A stretch of DNA of 64,000 bases from Ephemeroptericola cinctiostellae (GCF_003339525.1 NZ_CP031124.1:1240001-1304000), one strand, 5' to 3'; positions 45,484 through 55,189 are shown, counted from the stretch's first letter. Notes: generated from the sequence alone by a model not told the origin. Program-made: numbers and translations.

Positions 45484-45553
45484 GCCTAACCGCTTCATTT
45501 GAACGGACATCCACTGGGGTGGCAGTGTCTGCCGCTTAACTAAAACGTTAAAC
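45484..45553 (+). other. attC site 8 (70 bp)
   Basis: Inverse core GCCTAAC (45484-45490), core GTTAAAC (45547-45553), with AACGGACATCCACTGG / TGGCAGTGTCTGCCG stem region between. Confidence 0.8.
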
Positions 45554-45574
45554 TTTTAAAAAAGAAATTGACTC

Positions 45575-46000
45575 ATGCTTCATATCTTTAAAAAACCGAT
45601 AGTTCTGTTAAAACTCGAAGGCTTAGCTGTCACTCTGTTGGCGCTCGTTCTTTATTGGCAGCAGTCTTTCGGATGGACGTTGTTTTGGTCAACCGTATTG
45701 CTTCCAGACCTTGCACTCTTTGGGTATTTCATTAATGCCAAGGTTGGCGCAACAACGTACAACATCACGCACTCAAAATTGTTACCCGCTGTGTTGGCTG
45801 TTGTTTCCATCGTAACAGGCAATGCCTTGTTCTTGGCTTTGGCTCTTATTTGGTTTGTTCACATTGGCGTCGATAGGTTGTTGGGTTACGGTCTAAAATA
45901 CCCTGAGGGATTTAAAGTTACTCACCTTGGCACCATTGGAGAAATGGCTGGTGACCCACGTGGCAGCGATTTAGGCCGTTATTTACCGTGTGGAAAATAA
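45575..46000 (+). CDS. DUF4260 family membrane protein
   Basis: A 141-residue protein with about four hydrophobic helices. The DUF4260 pattern is clear: LLKLEGLAVTLLALVLYWQQ, LLPDLALFGYFINAKVGATT, YNITHSKLLPAVLAVVSIV, IWFVHIGVDRLLGYGLKYPE and GFKVTHLGTIG. Function unknown; the family is common in integron cassettes and soil bacteria. Last gene of array 2. Confidence 0.85.
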   Translation: MLHIFKKPIVLLKLEGLAVTLLALVLYWQQSFGWTLFWSTVLLPDLALFGYFINAKVGATTYNITHSKLLPAVLAVVSIVTGNALFLALALIWFVHIGVDRLLGYGLKYPEGFKVTHLGTIGEMAGDPRGSDLGRYLPCGK

Positions 46001-46004
46001 AAAT

Positions 46005-46065
46005 CTATAACCCTACACTCGAGGGGCTGGTTAGAAGCGGCGAGTCCCTCACATCGATGTTATGG
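46005..46065 (+). other. attC-like site 9 (61 bp)
   Basis: CTATAAC (46005-46011) and GTTATGG (46059-46065) are complementary at six of seven bases. Stem GAGGG / CCCTC lies inside. Right border of array 2. Confidence 0.6.
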
Positions 46066-46378
46066 TTTTGAATCGTGATTCTTGGCTAGGATCTTCTAAA
46101 TAGGCCAAAAGCGATTGGCTGATCTGCTTCGTTTTAGATCAAAAATCATTTGTATTTTTTATACCCAATAATGTTTTCCACGAATCTCAACACCCATGTG
46201 ACCTCGCTGTTGCCTAGAGCAACGTTGAAATTCCCGTATTCATCGCCCATCTAAAAAATCACCAACACCGTAAATCAAACGCTTTTCCTTAATCAGTTCG
46301 ATGCATGTGCGCCAATACAGGTAAAATGTGGGGGTATCAAGCGTGCCCTGCGTTTTGAGCCTTATTTGTGAGTCTGTT
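46066..46378. other. Intergenic region between array 2 and the helicase
   Basis: 313 bp without a recognisable gene or attC. The start of the helicase open frame (46328-46378) is judged non-coding because MSEVVSEVV at 46379 is the conserved beginning. Confidence 0.5.
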
Positions 46379-48577
46379 ATGTCTGAAGTTGTGTCCGAAG
46401 TTGTTTCTGAAATCATTGAAAATCCACCTGTGTCTTTTGCCGATTTGACCTTGAGTGAGCCGTTATTGCGCTCGCTTCATGACATTGGTTATGAGTATCC
46501 ATCGCCGATTCAGGCGGCGACAATCCCTACGTTGCTTGGTGGGCGTGATGTGTTGGGACAGGCGCAAACGGGGACGGGTAAAACAGCGGCGTTTGCTTTG
46601 CCTATTTTGTCGAACATTGACATGGCGCAAACCGCCCCTCAAGCTTTGGTGCTGGCGCCAACACGTGAGTTGGCGATTCAAGTGGCTGAGGCTTTTCAGA
46701 CCTATGCGAAGCACATGCCGAATTTCCATGTGTTGCCAATTTATGGTGGTCAAAGTTATGGCCCGCAATTGTCCGCTTTGCGCCGTGGCGTGCATGTGGT
46801 GGTGGGCACACCGGGTCGTGTGATTGACCATTTGGACAAAGGTTCACTTGATTTGTCTCAGCTCAAAACATTGGTGTTGGATGAAGCGGATGAAATGTTG
46901 CGCATGGGGTTCATCGACGATGTGGAGCGGATTTTGAAAGAAACACCGCCGACGCGTCAAACCGCTTTGTTCTCTGCGACGATGCCCGCTGCGATCAAAC
47001 GGATTGCCCAGACGTATTTAAACAAGCCCGAAATGGTCACGATTGCTGCGAAAACAGGCACGGCGGACAACATCCGTCAACGTTATTGGTTGGTCAGCGG
47101 CATGCATAAATTGGATGCTTTGACGCGCATTTTAGAAGCTGAAACTTTTGACGGCATGATCATTTTTGCGCGTACAAAATTGGGCACGGAAGAGCTCGCA
47201 GCGAAATTGTCAGCGCGCGGTTTTTCTGTCGCGGCAATCAATGGCGACGTGCAACAGCAACAACGCGAACGCACGATTCAACAACTCAAAGATGGAAAAA
47301 TTGACATCCTTGTCGCCACCGATGTTGCAGCACGCGGCTTGGACGTTGAGCGCATCAGCCATGTCGTCAACTACGATGTACCCCATGATCCTGAGAGCTA
47401 TACCCACCGCATTGGTCGTACAGGTCGCGCTGGGCGCAGCGGTGAGGCGATTTTGTTCATCACGCCACGTGAAAAGCATTTGCTCAAAGTCATTGAACGG
47501 GCCACCCGTCAACCTGTTTCACCGCTTGAATTGCCAACGGTGCAAGATGTGAATAATGTGCGCATCACGCGTTTTAAAACACAAATTTCTGATGTGCTCG
47601 CCGAAGGTGGACTGGAAGAGTTTGCCAGCTTAATCGAGGATTACGAGCGCGAACACAATGTGCCTGCCATCGAAATCGCTGCGGCATTGGCCAAAATGGC
47701 ACGTGGCAATTCCTCTTTGCTGTTGAGCAAAAAGAGTCATCCTGTTTTTGAAGAGCGTGAAGTGCGCAGTGATGTGCGTTTTGAGCGCCAACGTGAGGCG
47801 GCACCACAGCGAGAATACAAACCACGCAGCGCCAATGCAGGTGCACAGACGTATCGCATTGCGGTGGGTCATGAACATGGTGTCAAACCTGGTAACATCG
47901 TCGGTGCGATCGCCAATGAAGCGAACATCGAATCGCGTTACATTGGGCGCATCGACATCCGTGACGAATACACCTTGCTTGATTTGCCGAGTGATTTATC
48001 CCCCGAAACCATCGAGCACCTGCGCGGTGTGCGTGTGGCTGGGCAGATGTTGAACATTCAAGCCGACGGTCAAAGCATGCCACCAGCACCACGTGGACCA
48101 AGAAGAGAGCGCTCAGAGTACACTGAACGTGCGGAACGTCATGAGCGCAACGAATCTTTTGAAAGAAAAGCGCGCGTGGAGCGCACAGAGCAACAACCTG
48201 TCCGCGCCGAGTTTGCTGACCGTTTAGATCGTCCTGAGCGTGCCGAACGTGCCAAGGCCAACCCCAGCAAATATACCATGCACACCTATCGCATCGACAT
48301 TGGTGGTGCCGATGCCGTGACCAAAAGCGGTATTGTTGAAGCCATTGCCAATGGCGCAGGTTTACAGGCCAAATTGATTGGTCGCATTCAATTGCTGGAT
48401 GGACACAGCAATATTGACCTCCCAGAAGGGATGCCTGAAGATGTGTTAAACCGCCTTAAAACGGTTCAAATTGATGGCAAGTCGTTGAACATGCGCTATG
48501 TGGGTTTGAGCGATGCAGGTGAAAATCGGCCGAAAGATGAAACCGAACGCAAGAAAAAAAGCACCAAGAAGAAATAA
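46379..48577 (+). CDS. DEAD-box RNA helicase with two DbpA-type domains
   Basis: A 732-residue DeaD/CsdA-like helicase. Motifs in order: Q (FADLTLSEPLLRSLHDIGYE, YPSPIQ), I (AQTGTGKTA), Ia (APTRELAIQ), Ib (GTPGR), II (VLDEADEML), III (SAT), IV (MIIFARTK), V (ATDVAARGLDVERISHV) and VI (YTHRIGRTGRAGRSG). Two DbpA-like RNA-binding domains follow, at about residues 480-560 (YRIAVGHEHGVKPGNIVGAI) and 635-715 (YRIDIGGADAVTKSGIVEAI). They are separated by a charged Arg/Glu-rich linker, and the tail is Lys-rich (KKKSTKKK). E. coli DeaD has one such domain. The likely role is ribosome assembly and RNA unfolding, especially in the cold. Confidence 0.92.
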   Translation: MSEVVSEVVSEIIENPPVSFADLTLSEPLLRSLHDIGYEYPSPIQAATIPTLLGGRDVLGQAQTGTGKTAAFALPILSNIDMAQTAPQALVLAPTRELAIQVAEAFQTYAKHMPNFHVLPIYGGQSYGPQLSALRRGVHVVVGTPGRVIDHLDKGSLDLSQLKTLVLDEADEMLRMGFIDDVERILKETPPTRQTALFSATMPAAIKRIAQTYLNKPEMVTIAAKTGTADNIRQRYWLVSGMHKLDALTRILEAETFDGMIIFARTKLGTEELAAKLSARGFSVAAINGDVQQQQRERTIQQLKDGKIDILVATDVAARGLDVERISHVVNYDVPHDPESYTHRIGRTGRAGRSGEAILFITPREKHLLKVIERATRQPVSPLELPTVQDVNNVRITRFKTQISDVLAEGGLEEFASLIEDYEREHNVPAIEIAAALAKMARGNSSLLLSKKSHPVFEEREVRSDVRFERQREAAPQREYKPRSANAGAQTYRIAVGHEHGVKPGNIVGAIANEANIESRYIGRIDIRDEYTLLDLPSDLSPETIEHLRGVRVAGQMLNIQADGQSMPPAPRGPRRERSEYTERAERHERNESFERKARVERTEQQPVRAEFADRLDRPERAERAKANPSKYTMHTYRIDIGGADAVTKSGIVEAIANGAGLQAKLIGRIQLLDGHSNIDLPEGMPEDVLNRLKTVQIDGKSLNMRYVGLSDAGENRPKDETERKKKSTKKK

Positions 48578-48992
48578 ATCCATGTAAACCCATTGGTCTG
48601 ACCTCATTTGGGGCGTGTTGTGTATGACAAAGACTTGAACGGCTTGGCTTGCATGGTTTTTTGATGTTACGTGCGATGCACGCTGGTCTTTGAACTTTAC
48701 AAACGGATGCGTGAATGGGTGAGTAGGTGAGTAGGTGAGTGGTGTGGTTGTATCAACGTGCTTTCATGGGCATGTTGTGATTGCAACACAGGGGAAAACA
48801 AGCACAGGAAAAAATAAAAAAATGGATGGCGGGCTCAATGCCCGCCCTGTGTTATCTCTCGAATTTTAAGCGTTGCCACGTTGACCCTCTACCAAACCCA
48901 TGTCTTTTTGCCTTTACGGTACAATGCGCTGCATGATGGGGCTATCCCCTTATTGTCTATTTTTTTATCATTTATTCAAAGCACACACATAT
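48578..48992. other. Intergenic region before parE
   Basis: 415 bp without a gene. It contains three tandem GTGAGTAG-type octamers (about 48718-48742) and a stem GGCGGGC / GCCCGCC (48828-48846). Read on the minus strand, the stem is followed by a T-rich run, a terminator facing away from parE with no minus-strand gene to serve. Confidence 0.55.
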
Positions 48993-50960
48993 ATGAGCCA
49001 AGTCTATTCAGAAGACAGTATTCGCGTCCTTAAAGGTTTGGAGCCAGTCAAAGAACGACCTGGCATGTACACGCGGACAGAAAATCCATTGCACATCATT
49101 CAAGAGGTGATTGATAACGCAGCAGATGAAGCGCTCGGCGGTTTTGGTTCCGTGATTGCCGTCACCTTGCACAGCGATGGCATGGTCAGCATCGAGGACG
49201 ATGGTCGCGGGATTCCAATTGGCATTCACCCTGAAGAGGGTGTGCCCGTGATTGAAATTGTCTTTACCCGATTGCATGCGGGTGGCAAATTCAATAAAAA
49301 AGACGGCGGCGCCTATACCTTTTCGGGTGGCTTGCACGGTGTCGGTGTGTCCGTGACCAACGCTTTGTCGACTTATCTTGGCGTGACCGTATGGCGCGAT
49401 AAGCAAGTGGCCAGTTTGGTGTTTTCAGGTGGTGATGTCACCGAGGCCTTGGCAGTGCGTCCTGCCACACGCGGTGAGAAAAAAAACGGCACGCGCGTGA
49501 CCGTTGCGCCTGACCCGAAGTATTTTGATTCACCCAACATCCCACAAGCAGAACTTGAACGCGTTCTGCGCTCAAAAGCGGTGTTGATGCCTGGTGTTAA
49601 AGTGACGTTGACCAATGAAAAAACGGGTCAAACGCACACGTGGTTGTATGAAGATGGTTTGCAAGGCTACTTGCGCGAGCACATCGAAGATGAACCATTG
49701 ATTCCTTATTTTGGTGGCGAGTGGTTCGCACCCGCAGGCGATGAGACATACGCCAAAGGTGAAGGCGCTGCGTGGGTGCTGGCATGGACGGCGCAAGGGG
49801 GACTGGTGCGCGAGAGTTATGTGAATTTGATCGCCACGCCTGCGGGGGGTACGCACGAAGCGGGTGTGCGTGAGGGGGTGTTTGGTGCGGTGAAAAGTTT
49901 CATTGAGTTGCACGCGTTATTGCCCAAAGGTGTGAAATTGATTTCTGACGATGTGTTTGCACGAACGTCTTTCGTGTTGTCGGCCAAAGTGCTGGATCCA
50001 CAATTTCAAGGGCAAACCAAAGAACGTTTGAACAACCGCGATGCCGTGAAATTGGTGGCACAAGCCACGCGACCTGCGCTTGAATTGTGGCTCAATCAGC
50101 ATGTGGATTATGGCAAATTATTGGCTGAGTTGGTGATTGCCCAAGCCCAAGCGCGGAACAAAGCAGCGCAAAAAGTTGAAAAACGCAAAAGCTCGGGTGT
50201 GGCCGTGCTGCCGGGGAAACTTACCGATTGTGAGTCAACCGATTTGCTGCACAACGAGTTGTTTTTAGTGGAGGGCGATTCTGCGGGTGGTTCGGCGAAA
50301 ATGGGACGTGATAAAGAGTTCCAAGCGATTTTGCCTCTGCGCGGTAAAGTCTTGAATACGCTTGAAGTGGACAAAGACCGCTTATTCGCCAACAATGAAG
50401 TACATGACATGGCGGTGGCCATTGGGGTTGATCCACATGGCCCCAATGATGCACCAGATATGACTGGTTTGCGTTACGGAAAAATTTGTATTTTGTCGGA
50501 TGCCGATGTGGATGGCTCACACATCCAAGTGCTGTTGTTGACCTTATTTTATAAACATTTTCCAAAATTGGTGGAAATGGGACACATTTATATTGCCCGT
50601 CCACCTTTATTTCGCATCGATGTGCCTGCTCGCGGCAAAAAACTCGCACAAAAGGTATACTGTCTGGATGCGGAAGAGCTGGTTCGGATTCAAGACAAAC
50701 TCTTAAAAGACGGTGTGAAGGATGGGGCGTGGCAAGTGTCGCGCTTTAAAGGCTTGGGTGAAATGAATGCTGAACAGTTGTGGGAAACCACAATGAATCC
50801 CGATACGCGTCGTTTGTCGCAGGTCGCTCTGAACACTGAGCGTGTGGTCGATGATGGCGCGAGTCAACTCATGATGACCATGCTCATGGGTAAAGGTGAA
50901 GCCTCATCACGCCGTGCATGGTTGGAAGAAAAAGGCAATTTGGTCAATGCTGACATCTAA
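48993..50960 (+). CDS. parE: DNA topoisomerase IV subunit B
   Basis: A 655-residue GHKL ATPase. QEVIDNAADEALGGFG and DDGRGIPIGIHPEEGVPVIE form the ATP site, with GGLHGVGVSVTNALS and LHAGGKF. TOPRIM elements are LFLVEGDSAGGSAKMGRDKE and ILSDADVDGSHIQVLLLTLF; the end is SRFKGLGEMNAEQLWETTMN. Length and the absence of the GyrB insert point to ParE over GyrB. With ParC it decatenates chromosomes. ATG 48993 is chosen because homologues start at SEDSIRVLKGLEPVKERPGM. parC is not found next to it. Confidence 0.92.
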   Translation: MSQVYSEDSIRVLKGLEPVKERPGMYTRTENPLHIIQEVIDNAADEALGGFGSVIAVTLHSDGMVSIEDDGRGIPIGIHPEEGVPVIEIVFTRLHAGGKFNKKDGGAYTFSGGLHGVGVSVTNALSTYLGVTVWRDKQVASLVFSGGDVTEALAVRPATRGEKKNGTRVTVAPDPKYFDSPNIPQAELERVLRSKAVLMPGVKVTLTNEKTGQTHTWLYEDGLQGYLREHIEDEPLIPYFGGEWFAPAGDETYAKGEGAAWVLAWTAQGGLVRESYVNLIATPAGGTHEAGVREGVFGAVKSFIELHALLPKGVKLISDDVFARTSFVLSAKVLDPQFQGQTKERLNNRDAVKLVAQATRPALELWLNQHVDYGKLLAELVIAQAQARNKAAQKVEKRKSSGVAVLPGKLTDCESTDLLHNELFLVEGDSAGGSAKMGRDKEFQAILPLRGKVLNTLEVDKDRLFANNEVHDMAVAIGVDPHGPNDAPDMTGLRYGKICILSDADVDGSHIQVLLLTLFYKHFPKLVEMGHIYIARPPLFRIDVPARGKKLAQKVYCLDAEELVRIQDKLLKDGVKDGAWQVSRFKGLGEMNAEQLWETTMNPDTRRLSQVALNTERVVDDGASQLMMTMLMGKGEASSRRAWLEEKGNLVNADI

Positions 50961-51112
50961 GGCGGGTTGAAAGCCCAAGTGCTTAAAAATCCAATGGGTC
51001 AGGTCGTGTTGATGAGATTGTACGAATCTAAGTTGGTCTGAATTTAAGTCGGCCTGAATCTACGATGTCTATGACAACAGGGTTGTTGACTGTTTATTTA
51101 TGAAAGTTTTGA

Positions 51113-52027
51113 GTGCATATTACAGCTAAACATTTTTTTTCTATATTTGCTGCGTTGAGCCTGTTCATCGCAGCACCAGCGCGGGCCGGCGGTTTGTACG
51201 TGTACGTCGATGATCAAGGCATTCCGCATTATTCATTGCAAAAACTGGATGAACGTTATCAACTGTTTGCCAATGATGGCCCTGCTTTGTCCGACGATGT
51301 GGTGCTTTCTGTGAGCAAAGATGAGGGCATGCAGGCCAAACTACCCGACATGGGGCCGTTTTCAGGTACAGCCAAGCGCAACAAGCCGCCTGTAAACACG
51401 GTGGCACGGATGAACAATCCAGTGGGCATGAAAATTCCTGCGCCATCCAAAGCGGTATTGAACCGTTTGCTCAACAGCCCAAGCATGGCACGCTATGAAG
51501 CGACGATCATCAAACACGCCCGCAAGAGTGGTGTGGATTACAATTTGGTCAAGGCGGTCATGGCGGCAGAATCTGGTTTTAACGCCAACGCGATTTCACC
51601 CAAAAGTGCGATGGGTTTGATGCAAGTCATCGTGCCTACCGCGGCGCGTTATGGGGTGACAGAGGCTCAGTTGATGATCCCTGAGCGAAACATTTATGCG
51701 GGTGTGCGCTACTTGGCTGATTTATCACGCATGTTCAAAGGTCGCCCTGAGTTGATCATTGCCGCTTACAATGCAGGCGAAGGTGCTGTGTACAAATACA
51801 ACCGTCAAATTCCACCCTATGCTGAAACGCAAAACTATGTGCGCACAGTGCTGTCGTTTTACAATGTGTATGCGCCTCGCGCCAGCACAGCAGTCGGCTC
51901 GACGGCGATTGTCAGTGACGATGGCAGCATGCCTTTGGGTGGGAAAAACTCACGCCGTGGCATGCAGCGTGTGAAAATGAAAATAGGCGGTGGACTGGGC
52001 TTTAATAAAATCATCAAGTATGAGTAA
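51113..52027 (+). CDS. Lytic transglycosylase (DUF4124 + SLT domain)
   Basis: A 304-residue exported enzyme that cleaves peptidoglycan to 1,6-anhydroMurNAc. The signal peptide is MHITAKHFFSIFAALSLFIA with cleavage after PARA. Residues ~27-50 are a DUF4124-like YVYVDDQGIPHYS element. The SLT catalytic domain (~135-255) has VKAVMAAESGFNANAISPKS with the catalytic Glu, GLMQVIVPTAARYGV, NIYAGVRYLADLSRMF and LIIAAYNAGEGAVYKY. The start is a GTG at 51113 with a weak RBS. It follows parE by 152 bp and has its own terminator. Confidence 0.9.
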   Translation: MHITAKHFFSIFAALSLFIAAPARAGGLYVYVDDQGIPHYSLQKLDERYQLFANDGPALSDDVVLSVSKDEGMQAKLPDMGPFSGTAKRNKPPVNTVARMNNPVGMKIPAPSKAVLNRLLNSPSMARYEATIIKHARKSGVDYNLVKAVMAAESGFNANAISPKSAMGLMQVIVPTAARYGVTEAQLMIPERNIYAGVRYLADLSRMFKGRPELIIAAYNAGEGAVYKYNRQIPPYAETQNYVRTVLSFYNVYAPRASTAVGSTAIVSDDGSMPLGGKNSRRGMQRVKMKIGGGLGFNKIIKYE

Positions 52028-52087
52028 ATGATTTTAATTGGTTCACCTAACGGTTTACCTAAGCATCCATCATCATCTGTGACTGCA

Positions 52088-52124
52088 ATAAAAAAAAGCG
52101 TTTGAAATCAAACGCTTTTTTTAT
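52088..52124. terminator. Bidirectional terminator
   Basis: Stem AAGCGTTTGA / TCAAACGCTT, preceded by an A-run and followed by a T-run, between convergent genes. Confidence 0.92.
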
Positions 52125-52148
52125 TGCACATTGAACAAGCACATGGCA

Positions 52149-53207
52149 TTAAAGCACATGCACCCGTTGACCGCTGTGTGCGCTTTTTTGTGCCGCATCA
52201 ATCACTTTGCACGTCAGCAGTGCTTGAGTGGCCAATACAGGCGCGATGGTTTTACCTTCTATGGCCGATTTGACTTGCGTGTAAAAAATAGGCCATTGCC
52301 CAATGCCCGCCGCTGTGCGACTGACTTGCCCCGTCACTCCATCGATTAAATGACCGCGCGCGGCCTCGATTTCACTCACCCAAGCATGCTCGTTGGGAAT
52401 GATGCCTTTTCGTAATTCTGTTTCTTGTGGGTCAAAACCACTTTTGAGCCACGTCGCGCGTCGGCCATTGACCTTAAAACGAGGTGCACCTTGAGGGCTG
52501 TCACCTGCGGCGGAAAACATCGATGCGCCAAGGCTGATGTAAGGGTAATTGCAGTCACTTGAACCCAGAATCAACTCAAAAGCATCATCGGTTTGCGCAC
52601 CGTCGCGTTGAGTCAGTTGTGTGCAAAAAACCCATTCAGGCGCACCAAACAAGTGTAGCGCTTGGTCGATCAAATGAGGGCCGAGGTCGTATAACATCCC
52701 ACCACCTGCAACGTTGTGCTCGCGCCAACGGTCTTTGACTGTGGGGTTGAAGCGATCAAACCGCGCCTCATAACGCACGATGTCACCCAATTGCCCCGTG
52801 TGTATCAATTCTTTCAAACTCAAAAAATCAGCATCCCAGCGGCGGTTTTGGAATGGAATGACGAGTTTATTTGCAGCATGTGCCGCTGCAATCACAACCT
52901 CTGCTTCGTGTGCATCAACAGTGAAAGGCTTGTCAATCACCACATGCCGCCCAGCGTGTAACGCTTCAATTGCCAGTGGTGCATGTGTGGCCGTGGGGCT
53001 GGCCAGTGTGACCAAATCGGCTGTGGTCTGACTTAAGGCTTGCGTGAGGTCATCACAGATCAGGGCATGTGGGTGTGAGGCGGCGGCCTGTGCCCTCCGT
53101 TCTGGATTGCGCACCACGATGGCGGCAATCTCAAAACCAGCCGATTGAAGTAAGGGCGCGTGAAACACGCTGCCCGCGAGACCGTAACCGACGATGATGG
53201 CTTGCAT
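52149..53207 (-). CDS. Gfo/Idh/MocA family oxidoreductase
   Basis: A 352-residue NAD(P)-dependent oxidoreductase. The Rossmann N-terminus has IIVGYGLAGSVFHAPLLQSA, TLASPTATHAPLAIEALHAG, and VVIDKPFTVDAHEAE with the family's E/D-KP lysine. The C-terminal alpha/beta domain has PFQNRRWDADFLSLKEL and GGGMLYDLGPHLIDQALHLF with the catalytic His. The group acts on sugars, inositols or related alcohols; no sugar operon adjoins, so the substrate is open. Confidence 0.88.
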   Translation of the reverse strand: MQAIIVGYGLAGSVFHAPLLQSAGFEIAAIVVRNPERRAQAAASHPHALICDDLTQALSQTTADLVTLASPTATHAPLAIEALHAGRHVVIDKPFTVDAHEAEVVIAAAHAANKLVIPFQNRRWDADFLSLKELIHTGQLGDIVRYEARFDRFNPTVKDRWREHNVAGGGMLYDLGPHLIDQALHLFGAPEWVFCTQLTQRDGAQTDDAFELILGSSDCNYPYISLGASMFSAAGDSPQGAPRFKVNGRRATWLKSGFDPQETELRKGIIPNEHAWVSEIEAARGHLIDGVTGQVSRTAAGIGQWPIFYTQVKSAIEGKTIAPVLATQALLTCKVIDAAQKSAHSGQRVHVL

Positions 53208-53598
53208 GATGAATCCCCTCTGGCGTTTTATTGTGGTTTAATTGTCGCAGTAGGGGGAGGAGATGTCAAGCTGGGGTTTTTACCTGAATAATCAGATTCT
53301 GACTGCTTTTTGGCCATAAAATAGGCTTCATTTGTGAAACTGTTTTTATGTGCCTCAACAGCCCTGTTGCGCTGATTGCACGACCATGTGAAGATTTTAT
53401 TGAGGATACAGTACGGATACTGGATGGAATGCTGAATCTAACGAAAATAAAAAAGCCAGCCTTAATGACTGGTTTTTTTATCGAGCAGCAATAACCAAGT
53501 GATGTTGCTTAGTTTGGTGTGCTTCTCACTATTTTGTGGCTCAAAGTATTGTTGATTTGTTTAAATTACGAAGGTCTCTTTAGTGAGCCATGTTGAGT
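53208..53598. other. Intergenic region with terminator
   Basis: 391 bp without a gene, between two minus-strand genes. It holds the terminator at 53448-53481 and AT-rich promoter-like sequence near the oxidoreductase start; nothing else recognised. Confidence 0.55.
53448..53481 (-). terminator. Terminator of the amidohydrolase gene
   Basis: On the minus strand the stem CCAG / CTGG (loop TCATTAAGG) is followed by CTTTTTTATT; a T-run on the other side makes it partly bidirectional. Confidence 0.65.
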
Positions 53599-54915
53599 TT
53601 ACTTCTGAATCCGCTCACGCCATTCACTTGCGGTAATTTTTAACGCTGATTCATCCAAAGTGGTCAATGTGCGTGCGCGCATGACGCAGCGGCCATTGAT
53701 CCACGAATGGGTGACGTGTTCGCGTCCTGCGGTGTAAATGATGTGCGAAATCACATCGAAAGCTGGGGCTGTTTCAAGGCTGCCCATGTCGATGGCGATT
53801 AAGTCAGCGCGTTTGCCAACTTTCAAACTGCCGACTTTATCCGCGATATGCAGGGCTTTTGCACCTTCGAGTGTGGCCATGCGCAATGCGGTGGCGGCTG
53901 GAACTGCTGTTGGATTTAATGTGCCGACTTTGGCCAATAATGCGGCTGAACGTGTTTCTGCAAACATGTCCAGTTTGTTATTGGAAGCTGCGCCGTCGGT
54001 GCCGATGCCCACGGTCACGCCTGCATCAAGTAGTTTTTGAATCGGGGCGATGCCTGATGCGAGTTTCATGTTGGATGAGGGGTTGTGGGCAATGGCGATG
54101 TTCAGGCGTGCAACGAGTACAATTTCTTCATCGTTTAAATGCACCATGTGCGCGCCGATGAGTTTGTCATTGAGTACGCCGAGGTCATTTAAACGAGCCA
54201 ATGGGCGTTTGCCGTGTTCTTTCACGCTGTTGTTGACCTCATCGGCGGTTTCGTGGATGTGACAATGCACCAACATGTTGTGTTTTTCGCTGGTCGCGAT
54301 GACTTTGCGGAAAGTGTCATCTGACACGGTGTAGGGGGCGTGTGGCGCGAGGGTGAAGGTGATCAGTGGGTCGTTCAAATAGGCTTCGCGTTCGGTCATG
54401 GCGCGACGGATGTATTCATCGGAATTTTGCGCATAATTGGTTGGGAATTCTAAAATGGATGCGCCCACAAAGGTGCGCATGGCGGCTTTTTGTCCTGCTT
54501 CGGCCACCGCGCTGTGGTAAAAGTACATGTCGTTGATGGTGGTTGTGCCTGAACGAATCATTTCCGCCATGCCAATCATGCTGCCATCACGCACGAAATC
54601 GTGGCTGACGTGCTTGCCTTCAGCAGGCCAGATGTGATTTTGCAACCAGTCCATCAAGGCCAAATCATCGGCGTAGCCGCGCAGAAGGGTCATGGCGCTG
54701 TGCCCGTGCAGGTTAACAAAACCAGGCATCAATGCATGTTCATCCAATGTAATCACTTCATCCGCTGTCCAATGTGCGGCATCCGCTGTGGGGGCGATGG
54801 CTGCGATGCTGTCATTTTCGATGGCCAACGTGTGGTGATGTAGAATTTCACCATCTTGTTCAATGGTGATGAGCCAACGGGCGTGAATGAGTGTTTGAAA
54901 GTGAGTCTGGGTCAT
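53599..54915 (-). CDS. TRZ/ATZ-type amidohydrolase (MTA/SAH deaminase-like)
   Basis: A 438-residue metal-dependent deaminase. Metal ligands appear in LMPGFVNLHGHSAM (HxH), ADEVNN-associated VHCHIHETADE (His) and GIGTDGAASNNKLDMF (Asp); GTTTINDMYFYH and APHAPYTVSDDTF are further hallmarks. It most resembles 5-methylthioadenosine/S-adenosylhomocysteine deaminases, which recycle purine thioethers, and less the triazine hydrolases. The start at ATG 54915 removes nine non-conserved residues. Substrate is inferred from family only. Confidence 0.85.
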   Translation of the reverse strand: MTQTHFQTLIHARWLITIEQDGEILHHHTLAIENDSIAAIAPTADAAHWTADEVITLDEHALMPGFVNLHGHSAMTLLRGYADDLALMDWLQNHIWPAEGKHVSHDFVRDGSMIGMAEMIRSGTTTINDMYFYHSAVAEAGQKAAMRTFVGASILEFPTNYAQNSDEYIRRAMTEREAYLNDPLITFTLAPHAPYTVSDDTFRKVIATSEKHNMLVHCHIHETADEVNNSVKEHGKRPLARLNDLGVLNDKLIGAHMVHLNDEEIVLVARLNIAIAHNPSSNMKLASGIAPIQKLLDAGVTVGIGTDGAASNNKLDMFAETRSAALLAKVGTLNPTAVPAATALRMATLEGAKALHIADKVGSLKVGKRADLIAIDMGSLETAPAFDVISHIIYTAGREHVTHSWINGRCVMRARTLTTLDESALKITASEWRERIQK

Positions 54916-55065
54916 GAATGCGCAATCTGAAATATGAATCAATAAAGTTCAATATTATAACTGACATTCAATTGTTGGCTTTTGATGAGTGTGAGAAAGC
55001 CATTCATCAGGTCATGAAGAAAAATTATGGGGGCGGGCTGAGACCTTTTTCATATCAAACAAAAA

Positions 55066-55101
55066 AATGCCCTTCTCGATGTTCATCTCAAAGGGCAAAA
55101 C
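55066..55101 (-). terminator. Terminator of gcdH
   Basis: On the minus strand GCCCTTTGAG ... AAGGGC is followed by ATTTTTTTG. It lies 89-124 bp past the gcdH stop. Confidence 0.8.
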
Positions 55102-55189
55102 ACTTGTTCGGATCAAGTTTGAGCAACGTGTTTTAGTGGGCTTTTAATGGCTCACGGTTGATGTGTGACGTTGCTGTTGGATGGGTGGT

